A DNA stretch of 64,000 bases from Wolfiporia cocos (taxonomy: Eukaryota; Basidiomycota; Agaricomycetes; Polyporales; Phaeolaceae): positions 2,294,001 through 2,358,000 of the forward strand of contig JACCLO010000010.1 of assembly GCA_029448655.1 (NCBI GenBank), read 5' to 3'. Made by a program: the position numbers and the translations under genes. Of the stretch, positions 9,881 through 20,705 are shown piece by piece. Position 1 is the first letter of the stretch. Each line of letters begins with the position of its first letter. The notes under the pieces were generated by a model. The model had not been told where the DNA came from, ran no database searches, and was given only the letters and a program-made list of their open reading frames with translations.

Positions 9881-10734
9881 AGATCGGATATATCAAAGGT
9901 ATGAACTGTCAATCACGCATTGATAGGCATCGATTGACGTCAAAAATTACATAGATGTCGTCGTTCCGCCAACCTACCGCCGTAGCAGATGTGTTCATAT
10001 GTCGTCCGCGAGGCTTTGAGTACTACGACATCTAATGTACCGTTCTATCACGGAAAGGACTATATGGGATTGCACTCTGCAGTGCTTAGTGAAAGTCAGC
10101 GTTGCTGTCAGAGTACTCGGGGCCGCGTCATCAGCATGGCAGTCATCTTTCCACCCACATTAGCGTTGCAGCTCTTTTTAAGTCACATCTAGTGAGCACC
10201 AACAATCTGATATTCTTTGAAGATTATACCACATGATTTATTCAGTATAATTTATCGGTGATTGCTGCAGATATGCACGGTGCGTGAGGTATAATAGGAC
10301 GACGAGTGGCGCGCGATAGCCGCGCAGACTACATGTGCCACCGCCCGCGAACTATTAGTCTCGAGACTATTAACGTTCACATTACATGCGGGTCTACAGC
10401 AAGTCTCATCGCAGAAGAGAGTAGCATGGAAAGCTTGATTCGGGGAACGCGTCGTACATTCCACGTGACCGCGCTTGGACGGGCCTCGAGTTTCGGTTCT
10501 GACCGACGTGGTATGTCGCGGTCAGCCGCAGAGGTTGGCATGGAGGCTGACATAGAGGTTTACAATGTGGCTGGCTACAGTCAGCGAGAAGTCCCGCCGG
10601 GACATAAAACGCTCTCCTTCATGAACGCTCTCCTTCACAAATCCTCTCCCTCATCTCGTCACCTTCCTCCTCGACTCATCAACCTCGTATGTAGCATTTT
10701 ATCACGACAACTGAACAGTAAGCACTCATATACA

Positions 10735-11395
10735 TCATCCCAGCCGACTTCCGTGCCTCAAGGGGGATAGGCGCATCGTCCTCAGGTATGTCACGGCGCA
10801 TATACCCCCTGCATGCTGATGACCCGCTCCGTTTAATAGTTGAGCATTGCTCGTGAGCTGTACTGCACAGGCCAGCCGCCGCATATCGGGATGGACGCAG
10901 CTGCCACTCGGGCCTTCGACGAGTAGGTATGGACAGCGTAGCCATATCGTATGTCCGGGGGTCGGGCCCAAGGGACCGTCCCTGACGATGCCGTGGTCGC
11001 ATCTCCGCGTGGGGTGAGCGATCGCTCCCACGGAGATCGACCATTCTGGCCAGTCATATTCTCCGTGGCTGACTGTGTCGGGCCGTGTCGTGTGGTCGTG
11101 TTGGTGGACTAGTGCCCCCGCGATGGCCGGCTGTGTTCTTTATCCCATCCCAAGGCCAAGATATCAAGAGCAAGAGCAAGATCAGGAGGGCTAGTGATGT
11201 AGTGTAAGTATGGTAGAGTGAGACGGGGTATGGGAGGCGGTGGGCAAGGGGGGGGAGTCCCGAGGTATGGGTTGGTCCGCATACTATTGCGAGCTGATCC
11301 TGGCGCAGGCCTTTTCGTGGCCCTCGGGATAAGTACTCGTCCGTATATGCACGGCGGGGAAACTAACGTGCGCCGAATAAGGACGTGAATGATGG
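10735..11395 (-). repeat. Repeat A, cluster 1 copy
   Basis: ~660-bp interspersed repeat seen on the minus strand. Landmarks in element orientation: GCGCACGTTAGTTTCCCC, CTTATCCCGAGGGCCACGAA, CCTGCGCCAGGATCAGC, an ACCCCGTCTCAC block, CACTAGTCCACCAACACGAC, GACTGGCCAG, and an end near CCTATCCCCCTTGAGGCACG. Full or partial copies lie at 18996, 32846, 40468, 50271 and 63718. No terminal inverted repeats and no conserved protein recognised; the long frames in it are not conserved between copies. Confidence 0.7.
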
Positions 11396-11639
11396 TTAGC
11401 ACGTAAGGTCAGGTTGTTTGTGATCGTCGGACGAACGCAAGAGGACTTTGCGACTCGCACTTCGTGCATGACTTGGCGATGTAGCTGGTGAATGAACTAA
11501 GTGATATACTGCATCTACATCGTTAAAGCGATGTGTGTGATCGAATACGGTGCTATTGGCCCCCCCATAGTCAACCACGATGAAGCGGATGCCACCTCTT
11601 GAGACATCAATACCCCCAAAGTTGTATCACAGCATGTGG

Positions 11640-12060
11640 GACGTCACATCATTCTCTTAGTGTGGGGCCGGGTCAGAAGAACATGCCCAGATCACCGCGT
11701 CATGGATATGGCGGCGAAAAACATGGACACTCTGAAAGTCGAATACGGCATGGGCGTTCAGAAACTCATCTTGGCATGCAGTTTGAAAGAATTTGAATAC
11801 AATGGAGTCTTTAGAACAGCCATTATTCTCCTGCTTCGACATGGAAGCATACAAGCATTTTGCTATATTGTATATCTGACAAAATCCAGCACCGTTGTTG
11901 GGTCGCCAATAGCATGCAAAGATATCAAGAATTCCAATAAGAAAACGCCGTTTTGTCTCGATGGAGTTGTGCCAAAACGGCTGGCTATGTCAGAGATCAG
12001 CGCCACAGCACATAGAGAGGCCCGAAGGTCCCCAGTAAGCCTCAGTATTTGACTACACTC
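11640..12060. repeat. Upstream region of type II peptide gene, related to repeat D
   Basis: The minus strand of 11750-11900 shares interrupted words (GTATGCTTC, GCAGGAGAATAATGG, ACTGCATGCCAAG) with 32420-32530 and 40040-40140. The same sequence type lies upstream of the decayed type II copy at 35699-35853. No independent gene seen. Confidence 0.4.
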
Positions 12061-12072
12061 GTATACACTACC

Positions 12073-12209
12073 ATGTCTGTAAGTGAAACGTACTGGACAA
12101 CCGAATGTGGGCGCCGATGACATCGAAACAGTGCGCTAACACCGAGGCTAATGGTGGCGCCTGCTCCTGGCAGACATGTGGCTGTGCTGAGCCGCCCAAG
12201 AGCAAGTAA
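12073..12209 (+). CDS. Cysteine-rich mini-protein, type II
   Basis: ATGTCT followed by GTAAGT donor; relative to type I the acceptor region has lost five bases, so the nearest acceptor is AAACAG at 12131, giving exon 2 at 12132-12209. Predicted protein is 27 residues, MS then CANTEANGGAC, SWQTCGCAEPPKSK, keeping all four Cys with C-x9-C-x4-C-x-C. The Trp in SW(Q/P)TCGCA replaces Tyr-Pro-Ala of type I. Two more type II loci, at 21737-21885 and 35699-35853, are disrupted. Whether the shifted acceptor is used is unknown, so this may be functional or in early decay. Confidence 0.55.
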
Positions 12210-13400
12210 AAACTGGCCGCCTAATACAGGTACTCTCAGCGCCATGCTTACTATGATATTGTAATTAACCAATAGCGCACAGTGATCGTCACTTCCAAAC
12301 ACGTAAAACGTGGGTAAGGCGGAGCTGCTTTCAGTGACCCTGCATGGTTTGGAGGATTTAAATGTCTGAGTCTAGCTATCAATCCACATTGCTGTATGAA
12401 AGCTTGTATAGAGCAATCGTTCACAGCAGAAACACAACTTCCAAGTTCCGAGGAGCTGCCCCCGTCAAGATAATGTCCTCCGCGCCGTCGATGCACAGAT
12501 TGAGAAGGCCAGGTGAGGAGTATGATACCAATCCTGCAGCTACCTCCGCAATGCTTCATATGGCTCAACGCGTAGCGGATTTCCTGACGCGGAAATCTTG
12601 CGAACAGCAGCACCAAATGTAACAGCCCGCTAGACAGAACATTACACAATGCGCGACTCAATCAATTTACAAGATCGTACGGAGTATTACTGTTGGGTCC
12701 GCTGGATGAGTGTAGTTGCGTTCAGCAGCCCAAGTAGCTGAAATGTGAGAGCAAGCGGATCGAACGAGATCAGGATAGGCGCTCGCTATAGGGCGATATC
12801 AAATTCGGCCAGAGCGTCGGAATGCGCGTGTAAATGATCGAGACGCGATCGACGTGACGTTCATGCACGCGACCGCGACCGCGTTGTAGTATCTGGTAGC
12901 GCTTCAATACTACTGTTCGAATCAGTCGCATCCGTTTACATGATCCATGTATGTGTCGGATATTACAGATAGGATAGACGTATGCCGACGCTGATCGCCC
13001 ATCGGCCTCGTAGTGAGGCTGTGACAATGTACGATTGCATCAACCGAAAACCTGCATAATCAAAGATAAGATTTCCATCTGGCTCGCTTTCCAATTATTC
13101 AGAGTTATAAGGAACGAAGTCCTTCGGTTTGACCATGAGCGACGCATTGTTTTCCTTCGCCCGATTGGATCTTGGTAATGTGACTCAACGCAATTAGTCA
13201 TCCATACAGCTTCGGCTATTGTTCAGTCATCCGCGCAAATGACCCAACAATCTCTCGCAATCACTCTCACCTCTCACATACTCTGGCCTCCGACAGCACT
13301 CGCCTTCGAGCCCGGGGTTTGATAGCCCTGCTTACAATATCGGTAAAACTGCCGGACGATAACTAATCGGACAGCCCGGGCTTGCGGGGACACTTCATCG
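12210..13400. other. Gene-free stretch before the F-box gene
   Basis: 12770-13020 has words resembling the cluster DNA (GGATAGGCGCTCGCTATAGG also seen near 9121 and inverted near 35170). From 13050 onward it appears to be promoter DNA of the F-box gene. No coding features. Confidence 0.4.
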
Positions 13401-13415
13401 TTGTCTTCGACCGCC

Positions 13416-15269
13416 ATGCACACTCTCGCGACGATACCTCAAGAGGTGCTCGAACACATTGCATTCTTCAGCGCGACCGATCCCTTTCTCGGCCCGCCTG
13501 CGGGGGTCGTCCCGCTGCTCGCTGTGAACCGCCGCATCAACGACGCACTCTCCCTCCGCACCAATCCGCACCTCTGGGCGCGCATATTCGCGTACAAATT
13601 CGATTTGGCCCCCGCCGTGCGCCGTCTCGGCACCGAATGGACGACTACAGCTACGATTGCGCAGGAGCTAGTGCACCGATGCACGCTCATGTCGCGCATA
13701 CGCAGACGCACCGATACGACTGCGCCCTCGCATCAGATCAGCAGTAGGCACAAGAAGTCGGTTTTGGCGACGCTGTGGATGGCGTATCTGATGATGCTAG
13801 AGAACGACGGGAATAATGCGGCGCAGTTGCGTGAATATGCGATGATCGACGAATGGCTGAAGGAATATCTATTTCACTACCATGGCGCGTCGCGTATTCG
13901 GTGGTGTAACCGGACAGATTACTGGCCCCCTGCGAATGAAGACCACATATCGCTCGCGGTGTGGCTGTTCTGGCTCACGTTCATTCCAGGTGAGTATGAT
14001 CATACGATATGCAGGGACAGTCATCACTGACAAGAGTTGGTAGACGAGTACGGGAGAGATGACCCAACGTTCCGCGACGCTGTGACCGCCTTCAAGATCA
14101 TCGCGCTCGGCGCCCACGAGGTTCGCATCCTCGGTAGACCTCCCATGAATTCGCACCGCTAACTCACCACAGTACGACCTCTGCATCCCACCCTGGCAGC
14201 ACTTCGTTCCCTCCAATTCACCACCCTTTACACCGGTAGTGCACTTCGGCGCCACACTGCACCTCGTGCCGCCCCCGCCCGCCGCCCCCGCGTTCCTCGC
14301 GTACATGGCGCTCGTAAGTAAACTCATCGTCGCGCTCGACACGATCAGCTATATGAAGCGGCCAGACCTGGGAGTGCCGAGCATGTCCGCGATGACCGAC
14401 GCGCGCGAGTGGGACGCTGAGTGGGGCCGGGCGGTGGGGTCGGGTGACGTCGCGGCGTGCGCCCCGGGGCCCGCACCCGCGTTCATCCCGGGCAGTCTGG
14501 AGGGGTCGTGGGAGGGCCTATTCACCGTGAGTGGTGGTATCCGTGATGCGCGATGCGCGATGACGCTGACGGCCCAGCGTAGTACACGGATTTCACCGCG
14601 TACGCGGAGCTGCTGTCAGGTGGGAAGCCATCCGTGCTGGAGCAGAGCCTTGTTGCGCAGCATTCACAGCTGTGGCGGCTGCGCGAGCACCATATGTATG
14701 CCCCGGACGACGAAGGCGGAGACGGCAAGGTTGGCAGCGTCGTTGACCCGCTGTCGCCTGGGAACCCGCTCCGGGGCTACCTCCCCCTGCACACCGAGGT
14801 GGATGAGCGGCCAGAAGGGCTGGAGGTCAGCGAGCCCGGGAAGAGTGCGGTATTCTACGAAAGCTGGGCAAAGGCGAGGAAGTTGGCGGACGGGAAGCCG
14901 CGGAGGGTGCGGGATACCATCATCATTGGCGAGGTGCGTATCATTCGCCTCTCAGGCTTCTCGTCCACTTAGCCTTGCATGCAACTAGGGCCATTCTGCG
15001 TGGGGTCAGTTCAACCTGATCGGACGGGTGAGGCCGTGCGACGGTTTCATCAGCTTGTCGAAAGATTATGTATGTATCCAGCTACGCTCTAGTCGCGACG
15101 CAGAGACTCACAGTGCTTATAGATGAACGGTGAACGTGGAAGATGGCTCTACCGCGGCTATCTGGTTGGTAACGCGAACGGCAATCTCTCCGGACGGTGG
15201 CGAGATACGCTCAGCCCGCCTGATGTGCCGGGTTACGAGGGCTGCTTCCTGATGAGCAGACGGAAGTAG
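13416..15269 (+). CDS. F-box domain protein
   Basis: Six exons: 13416-13989, 14044-14120, 14173-14526, 14583-14933, 14989-15069, 15123-15269; 527 residues. ATG context CCGCCATGC. The N-terminus (IPQEVLEHIAFFSA, then VPLLAVNRRINDALS and NPHLWARIFAYKFDL) is a degenerate F-box, the motif that ties substrate receptors to Skp1 in SCF ubiquitin ligases. The rest follows an agaricomycete F-box layout with WLFWLTF, REWDAEWGR, GSWEGLF, LREHHMY and a C-terminal GRWLYRGYLVGNANG plus LSPPDVPGYEGCF block. All introns are short (49-57 bp) with GT-AG ends and frames join without a break, so the gene looks intact. Its substrate is unknown. It lies between two inverted peptide-gene clusters. Confidence 0.8.
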
Positions 15270-15462
15270 CCTATGTTCGACAGTGGTATCGATGTATAGA
15301 GTGTCCTTCTTGATATGATATCTCCGGTATTGCGATGCTGCGTTTTGTGACTGCTGTGTATACTGCTTATGATGTGCTCTATCCAGTCCTATATTGCTAT
15401 CAGAGTATTGGGGACGCCCGTATATACGATAATCCGTGGATCTACACCCGAGAAGTTCACTA

Positions 15463-16305
15463 CTAAGGATGGACACAGGTTGCAAAGCGGACACAGGTTG
15501 CAAACTGGCTCACATAGCGAGAAGTAGTAAGGGCTGGCCCCCTGAAATAATCATAACAATACCCATGCTTCTGATCTTGAATTTGATTCCAAAATATTTC
15601 CAAGTGACGGACACTGTAGAAAATCATTAGTGTCGCAAATGCAGGCTCCAAGATTGTGAAATTCATGCATTGATTTTCAGATCTAGTCCGATCCAGTGAT
15701 TGAAACGTCTCACTACCACCGCACATTCAAACTCCGTTTCGGCCACTTCGGCATGTTGGCCACCTTGCCGCCGCTGGATGCGCTGTCTTCTCCCACAAGA
15801 ACCAGCATCAGCAATGCCTAAGGCCAAAGTTCTCAGCGATCGAATTCGCAGAAATAGCGGTGGCGACACTTACTATCACTCAGCTTATCCCTTCTATTTG
15901 CCATCGAACATTGGCAGTGACTTATAAACAGCATTTGCGCGCCGTTAGTTTGAACATATCTGTTTTGGTTCTCGGTATCCTGACGGAGGTCTGATCATAA
16001 GTCCTTCAGTGGCCTGAATCACGGTAAGACCTGCGTGCCGGTCAAGCCGGCTGACTGCCGCGATCTCGGCATGCGCGGCAGTGCGTGATGATCTGTGACA
16101 TAATCTTGCAACCTCTGTCCATTTGACACCCTCCACTTGGAACGTCTCGCTCACTCGTTCAACATACGCATCCGTTGACATCATATTTTTTCCCATAGAC
16201 AGGACACCTGGCTATCCATCTGAAAAGATCCGGTGGCAAACGGCGGCGCGCTGAATTTACTATCCACGACTTTCTGAAAGTTTTGCAACCTGTGTCCATC
16301 CTTAG
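15463..16305. mobile_element. 843-bp TIR element with TA target duplication
   Basis: Begins CTAAGGATGGACACAGGTTG and ends with its reverse complement CAACCTGTGTCCATCCTTAG; inverted repeats run about 24 bp. TA flanks both sides (15461-15462, 16306-16307). The left end carries a second copy of GGACACAGGTTGCAAA right behind the first, and 16105-16120 has a related CTTGCAACCTCTGTCC. No transposase recognised, so a non-autonomous Tc1/mariner-type element is the simplest reading. Only one copy is in this window. Confidence 0.75.
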
Positions 16306-16316
16306 TACCACAGTTA

Positions 16317-17029
16317 AGATAGACCCAAGTCATACTCAATCACGTCACATGACCAAAATCTGTCACGCCGAGGCAAGTTTGACAGAGTGGGCAACTTGCA
16401 TTTGACATAACAATGGTCAAAGACCATTTGAGTAAAATCTAAAACCTGAGATCTCTTGCAAACACAAAGGTTGAGGATTCTCAGGTTTTCGATTTTTGAT
16501 AAAGTGCATCAGTCCCTTCTTATGTGGCTATTTATGTGGCCGACCTGTCGAATTAGTCAGCATCGCACAATTTAGGAGGATGACATTATCCATCGAATAT
16601 ATGCCCAGACATACAGATTGTGTCTTCCAACATGTAGTCTCGAGAGACCATTGCTAAGAGCATACAATCCACAAAGCGAACATTCAAAGGTATGATATAC
16701 TGCCTCGTTATATTGTGAGTTAATTGTTGACGTTTACATAAATTCTATATGCGTTCGCAGATGTTTATGGATGCATACCGCAAGGGACTCTCTGGCTCCC
16801 AAGCAGCTTGGGCGGCGACCATGGTCGTAGAGTGACCCCAGAAGGTGTCTCGGCCAAGCTAGACAATGTAACATAGATTGAATCCTTTCATGCCCAGGAC
16901 AGCACGTGTACTCTGTTTTTGTAATTTACATATCATGTAATAGACAAGTCCTGATCATGCCGGATTAGTCTGCGGCACGTGGATGTCACGGTGTGACACC
17001 CCCTGGTTGAGTATGACTTGGGTCTATCT
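16317..17029 (+). mobile_element. 713-bp TIR element with spliced mini-ORF, copy 1
   Basis: Starts AGATAGACCCAAGTCATACT and ends AGTATGACTTGGGTCTATCT, flanked by TA (15 bp... 16315-16316 and 17030-17031). A copy of identical length lies inverted at 30233-30945 with unrelated flanks. Inside is a 71-bp GT-AG intron (16690-16760) followed by a 24-codon frame. No transposase. Non-autonomous TA-type element, inserted 9 bp beyond the TA of the 843-bp element. Confidence 0.8.
16761..16835 (+). CDS. 24-residue peptide frame inside TIR element
   Basis: ATG directly follows the acceptor of a canonical intron (GTATGATA...TTCGCAG). The peptide contains FMDAYRKGLSGSQAAWAA and ends MVVE. In the second copy at 30427-30501 it differs by one residue (Val to Ala). 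No upstream exon frame could be joined, so the upstream exon would be 5' untranslated, or this is a truncated captured host exon. I do not recognise the family. Confidence 0.35.
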   Translation: MFMDAYRKGLSGSQAAWAATMVVE

Positions 17030-17061
17030 TATGTAAAACTCATGGATTCGCGACCTGGGAA

Positions 17062-17100
17062 TAGTCTCGTGACGGAGTTTACCGTCTGGTCACGAGACTA
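17062..17100. promoter_or_regulatory. Perfect 12-bp inverted repeat
   Basis: TAGTCTCGTGAC (17062-17073) and GTCACGAGACTA (17089-17100) with a 15-base spacer, about 30 bp beyond the 713-bp element and about 630 bp upstream of the Nudix start. Could be a hairpin or a regulator site; no evidence chooses. Confidence 0.4.
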
Positions 17101-17726
17101 GGCTGGGAACTCTTCATCAGGACTGTGGGTTAACATCCGAGATCGGATCAGATTGCTGTGAACGGGCGCCAGATCATGACATAGAATCAGGTGTGGCGTT
17201 CAACCCACGGGGCACCACCATGCGAACGTCCGTACCTCCTGCATAGGCTCCCCGTTTATCGTCATACCTACGCTACTTACTTGGAATCCACGTGGATCTC
17301 AGCTTTCAGGACGCAGTAAATTGACGTCAAAGTCTGACCACGTAAATCAATAGCGGCATCTGCCATCGTCATCACCGTTTGAATCGACGGGGCTCTAACT
17401 ACGCGGCGCGGCACCAGTCTACCTTCGAGAGCGTGGATTTGGTACTACTCTTCTTGCGGAACTCGAATCATTGGAAGTTGAGGACTTTACTACCCGCCAA
17501 GCCCACTTGTTACGAGGTCAGCACACGACGCCACTCTGCTAATCTAAGCCTATCGTAAGTCCGAATCGAACTCAAACATCCGCTAACGAGAGCCTACTTG
17601 TCACTGTGCAGGACACTGATAGAGAGAAGTCACTAGCTAGAGTGAGCTTATTGGTATATCAACTAGTGCCAGGTTCATGTTTGTGACTGTAGGCCCCGAG
17701 AGAAGTTGCTATCATCGATTTCAATC
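17101..17726. other. Upstream region of Nudix gene
   Basis: No coding frame supported; assumed to hold the promoter. No TATA box of note. Confidence 0.4.
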
Positions 17727-18697
17727 ATGAGCATAGATCGCCAAACAACGAATCGATTCATGTCCATCATGAGAAGAGGTGGGACGCCGCAGCTCACGAA
17801 TCACCATCCGGAAAGTCATTCGACCCAGCAAAACCCGCCGGAACATAGTTCTACCAATGCACCAGAATACCGACAGGCATCACGCCCCTCCAGGCGATCA
17901 TCAACGCCGGCTGCGCCGTATGGCCACAGGTTCTCCGAGTTCTCCTCGCCTGCTGTCCCTGCCAGCATCTGGTACTCCTCGGACTTTCTGCTCGGCGCGG
18001 GCATGGTCATTCTGCAGCCGTCTAGCGGGAAGGTGCTACTGTGCTGTGAAGGCGAGAGATGGTTCTTACCCAAGGGCCGGAAGGATGTCGGCGAGAGCCT
18101 CGAGCAGGCGGCACTGAGGGAGGCGTACGAGGAGGTAAGTCTAAGTAGCCTGTACTGAAGTCGTTGCGTGGCGCTCATGTAAGCTGTGTTTCTGATAGTC
18201 CGGGTACCGAGTAGAGTTTCTGCCGGTTGTCCAGGACATGAACGCGCCGCGGCCCCCGGGATCGAGGCGTCAAGGCAATAGCCTCACAACGGAGCCATTC
18301 TACGTCAGCGCCACCGCATACGGCCCCGGGTGCATGCGGTCAAATGGGATCGAGTACATAATCTTCTGGTACATCGGTCAGATTGCCGCGGACGCAGTGC
18401 GTACAACAAGATATCTAATTTGCGCATGATCTTGACCGCGTCTGTTTTGTGGTCAAGGTTCGCGAAACAGGTACCGGTATGCCCGACGAGCAGCACTATG
18501 AGGCGCATCTCCTGGATTTTGACGCTGCCTTGAACGCCCTGAACAATTCAGGTAGTCAGGAGTCCGTTTTGTTGCTACGGATGGCGCACAGCATATGGCT
18601 CCAGACAAGGAAGGTGATCAACGGGGGATCTCCATCTAACAATCGGGTTGGCGGCAGTGTCTTGGAAGCTGAACGAAAGGATGATATCATGACTTGA
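17727..18697 (+). CDS. Nudix hydrolase
   Basis: Three exons, 17727-18134, 18199-18396 and 18458-18697; 281 residues. Nudix enzymes cleave nucleoside or inositol diphosphates linked to another group, using a Mg-binding helix. The Nudix box G-x5-E-x7-REUxEExGU spans residues ~117-139: GRKDVGESLEQAALREAYEE at the end of exon 1 joins SGY at the start of exon 2, which confirms the intron. Preceded by SIWYSSDFLLGAGMVILQPS and EGERWFLPKG, the usual beta strands. The N-terminal ~65 residues are low-complexity. The C-terminus (QESVLLLRMAH) is unassigned. Substrate cannot be told. A frameshifted paralogue lies at the left window edge. Confidence 0.85.
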
Positions 18698-18779
18698 TTT
18701 CTCATTTATGCGACATGCACGTAGCATCATGGACGTAATAATTCAGATCCCATGTTCAGCTAATCACAGAGAAGCTGTC

Positions 18780-18995
18780 ACAAACTTTCATGCCCCTGAA
18801 GTGACTGGCGGGCTGTAGCTACACCGGATTTGCGCTCACGTATCGACATGTCTGTGTTACTGTCGATGATCTAGCTGAAGTGTTACAGTTACTTCAGTTA
18901 CTCGTCACCTCATCGAGGCATGAAAGGAGCGTGGGTCATCAAATACCATGGGTTTGCCTAAAGATAAACAAGCAATCTGACCGTGCACTCTCATC
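18780..18995 (+). repeat. Remnant of repeat D beside repeat A
   Basis: GGCGGGCTGTAGCTACACCGG and GACATGTCTGTGTTACTGTC match, with changes, the GGCGGGCTATAGCTTCACTG...GACATGTCGCCGTTCCTGT stretch that precedes repeat A at 32720-32845 and 40335-40467. So the D-A junction is shared by three units. Confidence 0.5.
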
Positions 18996-19680
18996 ATTAC
19001 TCACGTCCTTACTCGGCGCACGTTGGTTTCCCCGCCGCAAATGTACGGACGAGTACTTATCCCGAGGGCCACGAAAGGGCCTGCGCTAGGATCAGCCCGC
19101 AATAGTATGCGGACCAACCCATACCTCGGGACCACCCCCCCTGCCCACCGCCCCCCACACTCCGTCTCACTCTACTATACTTACACTACATCACTAGCCC
19201 TCCTGGTCCTGCTCTTGTTCTTGATAACTTGGTCTTGTTATGGGATAAAGGACATAGCCGGCCATCGTGGAGGCACTAGTCCACCAACACGACAACACGA
19301 CACGGCCCGACACAGTCAGACACGGAGGACATGACTGGCCAGCATGGCCAATCTCCGTGGGAGAGATCGCTCACCCCACGCGGAGACACGACCACGGCAT
19401 CGACAAGGACGGTCCCTAAGGCCCGACCCCCGGACATACGATATGGCTACGCTGTCCATACCTACCCGTCGAAGGCCCGAGTGGCAGCTGCGTCTATCCC
19501 GCTATGCGGTGGCTGGCCTGTGCAGTACAGCTCACGAGCAATGCTCAGACTATTGAACGGAGCAGGTCATCAGCATGCAGGGGGCATGTACAGTATATGC
19601 GCCGTGACGTACCTGAGGACGATGCGCCTATCCCCCTTGAGGCACGGAAGTCGGCTGGGATGATCCATATGAGTGCTCAG
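18996..19680 (+). repeat. Repeat A, cluster 2 copy
   Basis: Nearly complete + strand copy of the repeat described at 10735-11395, from TTACTCGGCGCACGTTGG to CCCCCTTGAGGCACGGAAG. Followed by the same cluster DNA as in clusters 1 and 3. Confidence 0.7.
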
Positions 19681-19699
19681 CGTGCAACATTTAGCTGTC

Positions 19700-20551
19700 T
19701 TGATAGACTGTACCACATACGAGTCGATGAGTTCAGGAAGGCCATACGAGTCGATGAGTCGATGAAGGCCGAGTCAGGTCGAAGGTGGGCGTCGAGGTGT
19801 GAAAGAGGATTTGCGAGAGAGGGGGATTTTATGCCCTATCGACACCCCATGGTGACTGTGGTCGGCAACGCTTCCAGCCTCCATGTTAGCCTCTGCGGCT
19901 GACCGCGACAAACCACGTCGGTCAGAAGCCAAACTCGAGGCCCGTCCGAGCGCGGTCACGTGGAATGTACGACGCGTTCCCTGAATCAATCTCTTATGCC
20001 ACACTCCTCTGCGACGAGACTTGCTGTAGAACCGCATGTAATATGAACGTTTATAGTTCTCGAGACTAGTATCCGAAGTTCGCGGGCGGTATTGGCACAT
20101 GCAGTCACTGCGCGGCTATCGCGCGCCACTCGTCGCGTGCATATCAGCAGCCTCGGTCACCGCCAAGTCATACTGAATAAACCATGCGGTATATTTCCTG
20201 AAATTTCGAGTAGATATTTGATGTTTACTAAATGTGACTTATGAGAGCTGCAGCACTAATACGAGTGGAAAATGACGCTGCCATGCTGGCGACGCGGCCC
20301 CGAATATTCTAACAACAAGAACAACATCGCTGGCTTTCATCAATAGTTTTCGAGTGCAATCAGATAAATCCCATTCCTGTGAAAGAATGGTACATTCATA
20401 TGTCGTAGTACTCAAAGCCTCGCGGACGATATATGAACACATCTGCTACGGCGGTAGGTTGGCAGCACGATGACATCTATACAGAGTGTCCGTGTCAGCC
20501 GGTGCCTGCCAACGCATCTTACATAATGCATACCTTTGATATATTCGGAGT
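19700..20551. repeat. Cluster 2 unit DNA
   Basis: 19870-20110 is the inverted counterpart of 10306-10560 (CGTGACCGCGCTTGGACG and the palindromic TCTCGAGACTA motif), and a direct counterpart of 33500-33720. It ends with the block GCTACGGCGGTAGGTTGGC downstream of the peptide gene. No gene seen. Confidence 0.6.
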
Positions 20552-20705
20552 CTACTTGCTCTTGGGAGGCTCAGAGCAGCCACATGCAGGGTAAGAGCAG
20601 GTGCCACCGTTGGCCTTGACGTTAGCGCACTGTGCAGTTTCCTGGTAGTGTGATGTGGTCAGCATTCTACCAAAGCACTGTGTTGATTATCGGACTCACA
20701 GACAT
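20552..20705 (-). CDS. Cysteine-rich mini-protein, type I, copy 3
   Basis: Minus strand; ATGTCT at 20700-20705, intron 20642-20699 (GTGAGT...CCAG), exon 2 20552-20641. Protein identical to the copies at 7002 and 9726. A TATA box (plus-strand TTTTATATGTGCTGTGGC near 20765-20782) lies about 60 bp upstream and its flanks match those of copy 2, so this gene is the inverted duplicate of 9726-9880. Confidence 0.75.

Noticed and set aside
12890..12925. tRNA-like B-box GTTCGAATC
   Set aside because: No matching A box, acceptor stem or anticodon arm could be folded around it.
13382..13747. Second plus-strand frame overlapping the F-box exon
   Set aside because: Shadow of the F-box coding frame; no motif.
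19331..19663. Open frames of about 70-130 codons in repeat A
   Set aside because: Not preserved between copies, and several frames are open at once because the repeat is GC-rich.
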